Part shown: piece after piece, positions 31,724 through 40,125 of the stretch | How the letters are laid out: every line of letters begins with the position of its first letter | Position numbering within the stretch: position 1 is the stretch's first letter | Assembly (NCBI RefSeq): GCF_002160985.1 | Contig: NZ_NFLQ01000001.1 | Coordinates: forward strand, 124,001-188,000 | Direction: 5' to 3' | Length of the DNA: 64,000 bases | DNA from: Lachnoclostridium sp. An118 | GTDB taxonomy: Bacteria > Bacillota > Clostridia > Lachnospirales > Lachnospiraceae | Position numbers and translations under genes: made by a program | Notes under the pieces: generated by a model | Databases searched by the model: none | What the model was told of the DNA's origin: nothing | The model's input: the letters and a program-made list of their open reading frames with translations, nothing else

Positions 31724-33496
31724 ATGAAAATACAACCGAAAAATAAAAAGGAGCTGCTCAGGGCAGCTCTCGGCGAGATCGACAGCGATCTGGCCATCAC
31801 AAATGTGCGGCTTGTCAATGTGATCACCGGAGAGATCTACCCGGCGGACGTGTTTGTCTATGACGGGATGATCGCCCATGTGGAATACAAGGATCCCGGC
31901 TCAGAGCTGGACAAGGCAAAAGAGGTAGTAGACGGGGGAGGCAGGTATCTGATCCCCGGCTTTATCGATGCCCATGAACACATTGAGAGCTCTATGATGA
32001 CCCCGAGAAATTTTGCCAAGGGAGTCATCCCCCACGGCACGACGACCGTTGTCACAGACCCCCACGAGATTGCCAATGTGTGCGGTATGGAGGGGGTGCG
32101 CTATATGCACGAGGCCGGGGACGGCCTGCCCATGAGACAGCTCATCGATATACCCAGCTGTGTGCCGGCAGTGCCGGGGCTGGAAAACGCGGGAGCAGAA
32201 TTTTTCGCAAAGGAAGTGGAAGAGCTCTCCTCCATGGAAAGGGTCATTGGTCTGGCCGAGGTGATGGATTTCCTGGCAGTGATACACGGTGAGGACCGGA
32301 TGATGGACATCATTGACGTGATGGACAAAAAGGGCCTGTACCTGCAGGGGCATGCTCCCTCCGTGTCGGGGCGGATGCTGTCTGCTTATCTGTGCGGCGG
32401 CCCCAATACGTGCCATGAGTCCAGGGAGAGAAACGAGGCGCTGGAGAAGCTCCGCAGCGGCATGTATGTGGATGCAAGAGAGTCCTCCATCACGAAAAAT
32501 GTGGAGGAGATCTGCGAGGGAGTGAAGGGCGTCCGGTTCTTTGACCATTTCTGCCTCTGCACAGACGACAGGGAGGCGGATGACATCCTTCATGCAGGAC
32601 ATATGAACGACGTGGTCCGGACAGCTATCCGAAGCGGGATGGACCCGGTGACAGCCATCAAGAGCGCTACTCTTAACACGGCAAAGGAGATCCATATAGA
32701 AAATCTGGGGGCCATTGCCCCGGGATATGTGGCGGACATGCTCCTTGTAAGCGACCTGGAGGAGCTGAAACCGGACCTGGTATTCTTCGGCGGCAGGCTG
32801 GTGGCAGAAAAAGGCCATATGACTGTACCCATAGAAGCAAGAGAGTATCCGCTGGAAAAGGTCAATACCATGTACGTTAAGGACCTGAAGACAGAGGATT
32901 TCCGGATCAAGGCACCGGTGGAAAACGGCACGGTCACGGTCCATGTGATGGAGTACCCGGACCTTCTCCTCTCCTCGACAGAGCTGACAACCGCCCGGGT
33001 CCCGGTGAAGGACGGGTATGTATGCCTGGAGGGAGAGGACCTGAAATTCGTGGCAGTCGTGAACAGGCACAAGGGACATGACACCATCGGACTTGGCATT
33101 GTAAAGGGCTTTGGAACGACATGTGGAGCCCTGGCGTCAACCGTGTCCCACGACAGCCACAACCTGACTGTTGTCTACGACAGCGCCGAGAATGCGCTTA
33201 TGGCTGCGAACGCCCTGATACAGTGCGGCGGCGGCATGAGCGCGGTCAAGGACGGACGTCTGCTCCATGTGCTGGAGCTTCCCCTGGCAGGACTCATTTC
33301 CCTGAAGAACGCCACGGAGCTGGCAAAGGACAGTCAGGTCATGAAGGATGCCAACAGGGAGCTGGGGCTTACCGGACTTGAAAATCCGCTCCTTCGCATT
33401 GTGACGCTGGCGCTCCCCGTCATTCCCAAGGTGAAGATGTCAGATCTCGGGATGGTGGATGTGCTTAGGAAAGAGCTGATTCCCCTGTTTGTGTGA
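31724..33496 (+). CDS. ade: Adenine deaminase
   Basis: This 590-residue amidohydrolase-superfamily enzyme converts adenine to hypoxanthine and ammonia. The metal-binding motif FIDAHEHIESS is present near residue 85, followed by the family segment GTTTVVTDPHEIANVCG. The C-terminal domain has the length of the Bacillus-type Ade enzymes. The start at 31724 follows AAAGGCGG and avoids the longer leader frame. It is linked to the purine permease upstream. Confidence 0.94.
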   Translation: MKIQPKNKKELLRAALGEIDSDLAITNVRLVNVITGEIYPADVFVYDGMIAHVEYKDPGSELDKAKEVVDGGGRYLIPGFIDAHEHIESSMMTPRNFAKGVIPHGTTTVVTDPHEIANVCGMEGVRYMHEAGDGLPMRQLIDIPSCVPAVPGLENAGAEFFAKEVEELSSMERVIGLAEVMDFLAVIHGEDRMMDIIDVMDKKGLYLQGHAPSVSGRMLSAYLCGGPNTCHESRERNEALEKLRSGMYVDARESSITKNVEEICEGVKGVRFFDHFCLCTDDREADDILHAGHMNDVVRTAIRSGMDPVTAIKSATLNTAKEIHIENLGAIAPGYVADMLLVSDLEELKPDLVFFGGRLVAEKGHMTVPIEAREYPLEKVNTMYVKDLKTEDFRIKAPVENGTVTVHVMEYPDLLLSSTELTTARVPVKDGYVCLEGEDLKFVAVVNRHKGHDTIGLGIVKGFGTTCGALASTVSHDSHNLTVVYDSAENALMAANALIQCGGGMSAVKDGRLLHVLELPLAGLISLKNATELAKDSQVMKDANRELGLTGLENPLLRIVTLALPVIPKVKMSDLGMVDVLRKELIPLFV

Positions 33497-33547
33497 TGGA
33501 TCCTCACATAGTTTAGGAAATTCTGGTTATTGGAGGAATGAAAGATT

Positions 33548-34933
33548 ATGAAACAGAACAAATCCGGAAACGGAGAATTTAAAAAGGAGATCGGCCTGTT
33601 CGGCGGCATGAGCGTCATCTGTGGCATCATGATAGGATCCGGTATCTTCTACCTGGGCTCCTACGTGCTCCAGAGGTCTGGCTACAGCCTGGGACTGGCG
33701 CTGATCTGCTGGCTCCTGGGAGGGCTCGTGTCCCTCCTGGGCGGCCTGTGCTTTGCAGAGCTGGGTGCCTCTGACCCGAAGGCGGGCGGACAGCTCGTGT
33801 ATCTGAGCAAGGCCTACCATCCCGTTCTGGGCTTTATGTACGGGTTTACACAGTGGATACTGGCCAGCTCCGGCTCTATCGCGGCCATCGCGGTCGCCAT
33901 CCCTACGGCCCTTGTGGACTTTATCCCGGGACTTACACAGTTCCATATAAAGGCGATCGCCATTGCACTGATCGTGCTCCTGACCCTCTTTAACCTGCGA
34001 GGTGTAAAGGGAGCGTCCAATCTGCAGACCTTCTTTATGGTGGCCAAGCTGCTCCCCATTTTCATCATCATGATAGGGGCGCTTGTGCTGGGCAGCCAGA
34101 CACCGGACTTAAATCCGGTCCCGGCCTCTGCCCCTGACGGATCGCCTCTGACGGCAGGCTCGGTCTTCGGCATGATCGCCTTTGCCACAGTGGCCTCTCT
34201 CTGGGCCTATGAGGGCTGGACCAACCTGAATGCGGTGGCGGAGGAGATCAAGAACGTAAAGAGGAACCTGCCCCTTGCCATCATCCTGGGAATCGGCGGC
34301 GTCGCCATCTTCTATGCCCTGTTCAACTATTCCCTGCTGCGGGTGATCCCTCTGGACGAGGCGAAGAGCATGATCGAGAGCGGAAGCCTGTATCTGGGGA
34401 CCACAGTGGCGGAGAGACTCTTCGGCGTGGCCGGTAAGGTCATCGTGCTGGCCGGCATGCTGCTGGCCATGTTTAACTGTCTGAACGGTATGGTACTGGC
34501 ATTTTCCAGGATATACTACGCCATGTCCGCTGAGAAGATCTTCTTCAAAAAGCTGGGAACACTGAACAAGAATGGAGTTCCGGCGGCCAGCCTCATCTCC
34601 CAGATGATCATTTCCATCATCCTTGTATGCCTGCGTAATCTGGACCAGCTCACATCCCTCGTGGTGTTCTGCGGCATGCTGTTCAACTGCCTGGCTGTGA
34701 CGGCGGTATTTGTCTACAGGCGGAAGTATCCGGACCTGGAGAGACCGTACAAGGTGTGGCTCTATCCAGTGTCCGTTGTCATCACGGTCATCCTCTTTGT
34801 GGGGCTGATGGTGAACAATCTGATGGAGGACCCGGTGACCGCTCTTACAGGACTGATCGTCCCGGTAGTCGGCATCTTCTTCTATCTCTACTTTAAAAAG
34901 AAATACGGCGGGGAGGAGAAGGAACATGCGTAG
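33548..34933 (+). CDS. APC superfamily amino acid permease
   Basis: This is a 461-residue permease with about twelve membrane segments and the APC signature GIMIGSGIFYLGSY near the N-terminus. The following segments resemble the LAT-type amino acid exchangers (SLWAYEGWTNLNAVAEEIKN). The substrate is unknown. It is the first gene of a tightly packed cassette: its 3' end overlaps the next gene by eight bases, and the third gene follows after three bases. It might import the substrate that the next two hydrolases degrade. Confidence 0.9.
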   Translation: MKQNKSGNGEFKKEIGLFGGMSVICGIMIGSGIFYLGSYVLQRSGYSLGLALICWLLGGLVSLLGGLCFAELGASDPKAGGQLVYLSKAYHPVLGFMYGFTQWILASSGSIAAIAVAIPTALVDFIPGLTQFHIKAIAIALIVLLTLFNLRGVKGASNLQTFFMVAKLLPIFIIMIGALVLGSQTPDLNPVPASAPDGSPLTAGSVFGMIAFATVASLWAYEGWTNLNAVAEEIKNVKRNLPLAIILGIGGVAIFYALFNYSLLRVIPLDEAKSMIESGSLYLGTTVAERLFGVAGKVIVLAGMLLAMFNCLNGMVLAFSRIYYAMSAEKIFFKKLGTLNKNGVPAASLISQMIISIILVCLRNLDQLTSLVVFCGMLFNCLAVTAVFVYRRKYPDLERPYKVWLYPVSVVITVILFVGLMVNNLMEDPVTALTGLIVPVVGIFFYLYFKKKYGGEEKEHA

Positions 34934-35675
34934 ACCGGTGATCGGAATATCGGGGAACCTGACTCCCATCGAAAATGACGGAGTCTTTACAGGAAATCTG
35001 CGGCAGTACATCCACACGGACTACACCTCCAGCGTGGAGCGGGCGGGAGGGATCCCGCTGCTCCTGCCGGTGAGCAGTGACCCGGAGGTGATCCGCTCAC
35101 ACGCGCGGCTCTGTGACGGGATCATCCTGTCAGGAGGGGCGGACGTAGATCCCTTCCTGTACGGGGAGGAGGGGATACTGGGCCAGGGTTACTCCATGCG
35201 GGAGATCGATGTCTATGACATGGAGCTCTTTAAGGCCGCCCTGGAGGAGAAAAAGCCAGTCCTTGGCATCTGCAAGGGACTGCAGATCATCAATATCTGC
35301 TTTGGCGGTACACTCTACCAGGACATTCCCTCCCAGAGAGAGCGCTGCATCAAGCATACACAGAACACAGAGCGCTACCAGGGCACGCACAGGATCCGGA
35401 TCAAGGAGGACAGCGTCCTTGCCGGCATCCTGCCGGATGGGACGTTTGTCAACTCCTGGCACCACCAGGCCGTAAAGGATGTCTCGCCACGGCTGACAGT
35501 GACAGCCGTGGCCTCCGACGGGATCGTGGAGGCTGCGGAGTACATGGAGGAGGACCAGTATGTCATGGGCGTGCAGTGGCACCCCGAGATGATGGCCTCC
35601 TGCGGAAGCGAGGAGCAGCTGGGCATTTTTAAGAAGCTGATCGAACAATGTGTCTCTTTGGAAGGGAAGCGGTAA
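34926..35675 (+). CDS. Peptidase C26 / gamma-glutamyl-GABA hydrolase-like protein
   Basis: This 249-residue class I glutamine-amidotransferase-like hydrolase has the catalytic cysteine in GICKG (C116) and the His-Glu pair in QWHPE (H219, E221). The PuuD family hydrolyses gamma-glutamyl-GABA and related gamma-glutamyl amides. The gene overlaps the permease and is followed three bases later by a YtcJ amidohydrolase. No polyamine-pathway partner genes are nearby, so the substrate is undetermined, but the triad is intact. Confidence 0.9.
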   Translation: MRRPVIGISGNLTPIENDGVFTGNLRQYIHTDYTSSVERAGGIPLLLPVSSDPEVIRSHARLCDGIILSGGADVDPFLYGEEGILGQGYSMREIDVYDMELFKAALEEKKPVLGICKGLQIINICFGGTLYQDIPSQRERCIKHTQNTERYQGTHRIRIKEDSVLAGILPDGTFVNSWHHQAVKDVSPRLTVTAVASDGIVEAAEYMEEDQYVMGVQWHPEMMASCGSEEQLGIFKKLIEQCVSLEGKR

Positions 35676-35678
35676 AGG

Positions 35679-37340
35679 ATGACAGAGATATTTACGAACG
35701 CGACTGTAACGACCATGGACGAGGAGAGGCCAGAGGCGGAGGCCTTTGCTGTCAGTGAGGGCGTGTTCACCTTTGTGGGAACAGGGGAGGAAGCCCGGGA
35801 ATATGCCCGGAGGCTGGAGTCGGAGGGGAAGAGCGTGATCCTCACAGACCTTGCAGGGAAGAGCGTGCTCCCCGCCTTCCAGGACTCCCACATGCACTTT
35901 GTGGGATTTGCCAAGCATTTTATCAATGTGGACCTGAACGGCTGTGCCAGTATACAGGAGGTACAGCAGCGGCTGCGGGACAGACTTGAACGGTCTGGGA
36001 CAGACGGCCCCGAGGAGGACGCCTGGATGGAGGCTACGGGCTGGAATCAGGACTACTTCACGGAGGGGGAGAGACGTTTCCCCACGGCGAAGGACCTGGA
36101 TGAGGCTGTGGGTGACCGGCCGGTCATCGCCCTGCGGGTGTGTGAGCATGTGGGGGTCGTGAGCTCTGCCGGCATGCGCCTCCTCGGACTGACAAGGGAG
36201 AAGGTGCGGGAGCTGGGAGAGTTTGCCCTCACAGACGAGGCAGGCGAGCCGCTGGGTATTTTCCGGGAGAAGGTGCTGGACCAGATCAGGAGCCGGGTCC
36301 ACATCCTGAACCGGGAAATCCTGGAGGACATCATCCTGAAGGCCCAGGAGGAGGCCCTGTCCTACGGGCTTGCCACCATACACACGGACGATATCGGTTT
36401 TATGCCTGATGAGGATTACCATCTGCTGTTTTCTGTCTACCGGGACCTGCTGGAGAGGGGAGAGCTGAAGATACGCATCTGTCAGCAGAGTCTGCGCCAG
36501 AGGCCGGAGCTGATACGGAAATACTATGAGGACGGATTCCGGTATGGTGGGAATGACCACCATCTCCGCGTGACCGGGATCAAGCTGCTTGGGGATGGCT
36601 CCCTTGGAGCAAGGTCGGCAGGGCTCCGCCGCCCCTATGCGGATGACCCGTCCACCTGTGGGCTTACTATCTTTACAGAGGACCAGCTGGATGAGCTGGT
36701 GGAGACAGCCCATGACCTGGGTTACCCGGTGCTTGTCCACGCCATTGGTGACCGGACTATCGAGATGGTGCTGGATGCCCTGGAGCGGGATAAGAGGAAC
36801 AGGAAGCCGGAAGAGTCGTTCCGGGACGGGGTCGTGCATGTGCAGATCACGGATGAGGCGCTCCTGGAGCGGTTCAGGGAGCAGGACGTCATGGCACTTG
36901 TGCAGCCTATTTTCATAGATTACGACATGCACATCGTGCGGGAGAGGACAGGGGATATGGCAGACACCTCCTACGCCTGGAAGACACTGGCGGACAAGGG
37001 GGTCCATGTCTCCTTCGGCACGGACTGCCCTGTGGAGTCCTGTGAGCCCCTTCCCAATATCTACACGGCCGTGACCCGCCATTGCCTGACAGGGGATGAA
37101 CAGCTGACCTACCGTCCGGAGGAGGGGATGTCTGTCTACGAGGCTGTGCGTGCCTGCACCGTGGAGGGAGCTTACGCTTCCGGGGAGGAGGATGTCAAGG
37201 GCATGATACGGGAAGGCATGCTGGCGGATTTCATCATCCCGGACCGGGACCTTTTCTCCCTTGCGGACCCGGAGGAGCTGCGTAAGATCAGGATACTGGC
37301 CACCTACATTGACGGCGAGAAGGTGTATGAGCGGGCCTGA
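35679..37340 (+). CDS. YtcJ-type metal-dependent amidohydrolase
   Basis: This 553-residue amidohydrolase-superfamily protein of the YtcJ/LAF3 group carries the metal motif SHMHF (His-x-His) near residue 70 in PAFQDSHMHFVGF. Further metal ligands are expected in the HTDDIGF and HAIGD segments (about 230 and 350), with the late Asp in SFGTDCPVES. Members remove amide or imine groups from small compounds, and function is known for few. The gene follows the C26 hydrolase by three bases, and a terminator lies downstream. Confidence 0.88.
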   Translation: MTEIFTNATVTTMDEERPEAEAFAVSEGVFTFVGTGEEAREYARRLESEGKSVILTDLAGKSVLPAFQDSHMHFVGFAKHFINVDLNGCASIQEVQQRLRDRLERSGTDGPEEDAWMEATGWNQDYFTEGERRFPTAKDLDEAVGDRPVIALRVCEHVGVVSSAGMRLLGLTREKVRELGEFALTDEAGEPLGIFREKVLDQIRSRVHILNREILEDIILKAQEEALSYGLATIHTDDIGFMPDEDYHLLFSVYRDLLERGELKIRICQQSLRQRPELIRKYYEDGFRYGGNDHHLRVTGIKLLGDGSLGARSAGLRRPYADDPSTCGLTIFTEDQLDELVETAHDLGYPVLVHAIGDRTIEMVLDALERDKRNRKPEESFRDGVVHVQITDEALLERFREQDVMALVQPIFIDYDMHIVRERTGDMADTSYAWKTLADKGVHVSFGTDCPVESCEPLPNIYTAVTRHCLTGDEQLTYRPEEGMSVYEAVRACTVEGAYASGEEDVKGMIREGMLADFIIPDRDLFSLADPEELRKIRILATYIDGEKVYERA

Positions 37341-37391
37341 GATGAGTGAAGATCCACTCGATTTGAATTATATATCTGAAACTAAGTTTTT

Positions 37392-37425
37392 GCCCATGCA
37401 GATGAGAGTCTGGATGGGCTTTTTT
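37392..37425 (+). terminator. Terminator of the permease-hydrolase cassette
   Basis: GCCCATGCAGA (37392-37402) pairs with TCTGGATGGGC (37409-37419), and TTTTTT follows. Confidence 0.85.
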
Positions 37426-37456
37426 ATTTGTATTTTGCAATCTTTTTGCGTTTTAT

Positions 37457-37485
37457 CTGTAAAATACAAGAGAATGATGTATAAT
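37457..37485 (+). promoter_or_regulatory. Promoter of the PPK2-family gene
   Basis: CTGTAA (37457-37462) and TATAAT (37480-37485) are 17 bases apart and lie about 40 bases before the ATG. Confidence 0.55.
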
Positions 37486-37522
37486 AAAAGAAAATATTCT
37501 GAAAAAAGGAGGGAGGCACATT

Positions 37523-39034
37523 ATGTTAGAAAAACTGGATCTCACAAAGAAGATGGGAAAGGAAGAGTATAAAGAGAAAATGGAGCATCTGGAGAGGAGC
37601 CTCGGAAAGCTGCAGCGCAGATGCCAGGAGCTGGACATCCCGGTGATGATCGCCTTTGAGGGCTTCGGAGCCGCCGGCAAGGGACTGCAGATCGGGAAGC
37701 TGATACAGGCTCTGGACCCCCGGGGCTTCCGGGTGTATGCGGTGAAGAGCGAGACGGAGGAGGAGAAGATGCATCCCTTCCTCTGGCGGTTCTGGACCAA
37801 GCTGCCGGAAAAAGGCCGCATCGCCATCTACGATACGAGCTGGTACAGGCGCGTGCTGACAGACCGTTTTGACAAAAAGGTAAAGAAGTCCGAGCTGGCA
37901 GATGCCTATGAGTCTATCCTCTCCTTTGAAGACCAGCTCGCCGATGACGGGATGGTGATCATAAAGATTTTCCTTGCCATTGACAAAAAAGAGCAGAAAA
38001 AGAGATTTGAAAAGCTTCTCTCCTCAAAGGACACGGCCTGGCGTGTGACCAGGGGGGACTTGAAAAGGAATGTAAAATTTGAAAAGTACCAGGAGATGAA
38101 CGAGGAGATGCTGGCCCGCACGGACACAGAGAAGGCTCCCTGGCATATCGTGGAGGCAGTGGACCGGCGCTTTGCCACTGTGAAGATCTATTCTATCGTG
38201 GAGGAAATGCTCAGAAGGCAGGTCGATAAAGCAGAGAGCGCGCCGGTGGAGGAGAGGACGGACACACCGGGGGCGGATGCGGCGGAGACAAAGGAGCTGA
38301 TGGAGTCCATCCTTGGCAAGGTGGACCTTGGCCTGTCCTGCGGCCGGGAGGAGTACGAGAGGGAGCTGAAGATGCTCCAGGAGCGCATCCGGGAGCTCCA
38401 CGGAGAGCTGTACCGGAGGAGGATCCCGGTCGCCCTGGGCTTTGAGGGCTGGGACGCAGGAGGCAAGGGGGGAGCTATCAAGCGCCTCACGGCCAAGATG
38501 GATCCCAGGGGGTATGTGGTGCATCCCACAGCTTCCCCCAACCCGGTGGAGAGGCAGTACCACTATCTCTGGAGATTCTGGAGGGATATGCCGAAGGCCG
38601 GCCACATCACTATCTTTGACCGGACCTGGTACGGCAGGGTCATGGTGGAGAGGATAGAGGGCTTCTGCACAAAGAGCGAGTGGCGCAGAGCCTACCGGGA
38701 GATCAACGACATGGAGCGTACCCTGACGAGGGAGGGGGTGCTGGTGCTGAAATTCTGGATGCAGATCGACAAGGACGAGCAGGAGAGACGCTTCAGGGAG
38801 AGGCAGGAGAACCCGGAGAAGCAGTGGAAGATCACGGAGGAGGACTGGAGGAACCGGGAAAAGTGGGACCAGTACGAGACCGCTGTCAATGAGATGCTGA
38901 TCCGCACCTCCACGGCCAATGCTCCCTGGATCGTGGTGGAGGGGAACGACAAATACTATGCCAGACTGAAGGTCCTGCGGACCGTGGTGGAGGCTATTGA
39001 GGAGAGGATCAAGACAGGAGGGAGGAGAGCATGA
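37523..39034 (+). CDS. pap: Polyphosphate:AMP phosphotransferase (tandem PPK2)
   Basis: This 503-residue protein contains two PPK2 domains (about 10-240 and 255-495), the architecture of polyphosphate:AMP phosphotransferase, which makes ADP from AMP and polyphosphate. The C-terminal domain has the canonical P-loop G-W-D-A-G-G-K-G (about 307-314) and DRTWYGRVM. The N-terminal domain has FEGFGAAGKG, where the P-loop Asp is Gly, and DTSWYRRVL, so it is probably not catalytic. The gene overlaps the dNTPase gene by four bases (ATGA). Confidence 0.9.
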   Translation: MLEKLDLTKKMGKEEYKEKMEHLERSLGKLQRRCQELDIPVMIAFEGFGAAGKGLQIGKLIQALDPRGFRVYAVKSETEEEKMHPFLWRFWTKLPEKGRIAIYDTSWYRRVLTDRFDKKVKKSELADAYESILSFEDQLADDGMVIIKIFLAIDKKEQKKRFEKLLSSKDTAWRVTRGDLKRNVKFEKYQEMNEEMLARTDTEKAPWHIVEAVDRRFATVKIYSIVEEMLRRQVDKAESAPVEERTDTPGADAAETKELMESILGKVDLGLSCGREEYERELKMLQERIRELHGELYRRRIPVALGFEGWDAGGKGGAIKRLTAKMDPRGYVVHPTASPNPVERQYHYLWRFWRDMPKAGHITIFDRTWYGRVMVERIEGFCTKSEWRRAYREINDMERTLTREGVLVLKFWMQIDKDEQERRFRERQENPEKQWKITEEDWRNREKWDQYETAVNEMLIRTSTANAPWIVVEGNDKYYARLKVLRTVVEAIEERIKTGGRRA

Positions 39035-40041
39035 TGAACATCCGGGAGGAGATGGAGGCCAGGGAGGAGGCAAATTTAAGTCCCTACGCCACCCTTAGCA
39101 GCAGGTCCAGAGGGAGAAGGAGGCCGGAGCCCCAGTGCGATATCCGGCCCGTGTTCCAGAGGGACAGGGACCGCATCCTCCACTGCAAGTCCTTCCGCAG
39201 GCTGAAGCAGAAGACCCAGGTCTTTCTCCTCCCCAAAGGCGACCACTATCGGACCAGGATGACCCACACCCTGGAGGTGTCCCAGAACGCCCGGACCATC
39301 GCCAAGGCCCTGCGCCTCAATGAGGACCTGGTGGAGGCCATTGCCCTGGGACACGACCTGGGGCATACACCCTTTGGACACGCCGGAGAGAGGGCGCTCG
39401 ACCAGGTGTGCCCGGAGGGGTTCCGGCACAATGAGCAGAGTGTCCGGGTGGTGGAGATACTGGAAAAGCAGGGCAGAGGGCTCAATCTCACATGGGAGGT
39501 GGTGGACGGCATCCGAAACCACAAGTCCAGCGGCACGCCCCACACCCTGGAGGGCCAGATCGTCCGGCTCTCAGACAAGATCGCCTACATCAACCACGAT
39601 ATCGATGATGCTATACGGGGCGGCATCCTGACAGAGGAGGACCTGCCGGCAGAATTTACAGACGTGCTGGGACACACCACCCGGATGCGGCTGAACACCA
39701 TGATACACGATGTGGTGACCCACAGCATGGACAGGCCGGAGATCATCATGTCGGACCGCATCCGGACAGCCACCATGGGGCTGCGCAGGTTCCTGTTTGA
39801 GAACGTGTACCAGAACCCGGTGGCAAAGGGGGAGGAGACAAAGGCCATCGGCATGATCCAGAATCTGTACAGATGGTATCTGGACCACATGGAGCTTATC
39901 CCCCGGCAGTATCTGGATCTGATAGGTGAGGGAGGAGACACAAAGGAGAGGGTGGTGTGCGATTATATAGCGGGCATGACGGATTCCTACGCTGTGAAAA
40001 AATTCCAGGAATTTTTTATCCCTGAATCATGGAAAAATTAA
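39031..40041 (+). CDS. dgt: dGTPase-like HD deoxynucleotide triphosphohydrolase
   Basis: This 336-residue HD-domain protein resembles dGTP triphosphohydrolases. The ligands are visible in RMTHTLEVSQ (His), GHDLGHTPFGHAGE (His-Asp) and a later Asp near the DKIAYINHDIDDA segment. Such proteins cut dNTPs to deoxynucleosides and triphosphate, helping to control the nucleotide pool. The start overlaps the preceding stop as ATGA; a second ATG lies three bases on. It leads into dnaG and the primary sigma factor, an arrangement typical of Clostridia. Confidence 0.92.
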   Translation: MMNIREEMEAREEANLSPYATLSSRSRGRRRPEPQCDIRPVFQRDRDRILHCKSFRRLKQKTQVFLLPKGDHYRTRMTHTLEVSQNARTIAKALRLNEDLVEAIALGHDLGHTPFGHAGERALDQVCPEGFRHNEQSVRVVEILEKQGRGLNLTWEVVDGIRNHKSSGTPHTLEGQIVRLSDKIAYINHDIDDAIRGGILTEEDLPAEFTDVLGHTTRMRLNTMIHDVVTHSMDRPEIIMSDRIRTATMGLRRFLFENVYQNPVAKGEETKAIGMIQNLYRWYLDHMELIPRQYLDLIGEGGDTKERVVCDYIAGMTDSYAVKKFQEFFIPESWKN

Positions 40042-40125
40042 AGGAAATCAAGAAGTTTTGTCGAATATTATAAATGTAGGCATTTTTAAAGCCGCAGAAA
40101 TTTGAGAAGAGGATGATGACAGCTG

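Noticed and set aside
35130-37082. Minus-strand open frame of 650 codons
   Set aside because: Antisense to the YtcJ amidohydrolase and the C26 hydrolase; no motif or start signal.
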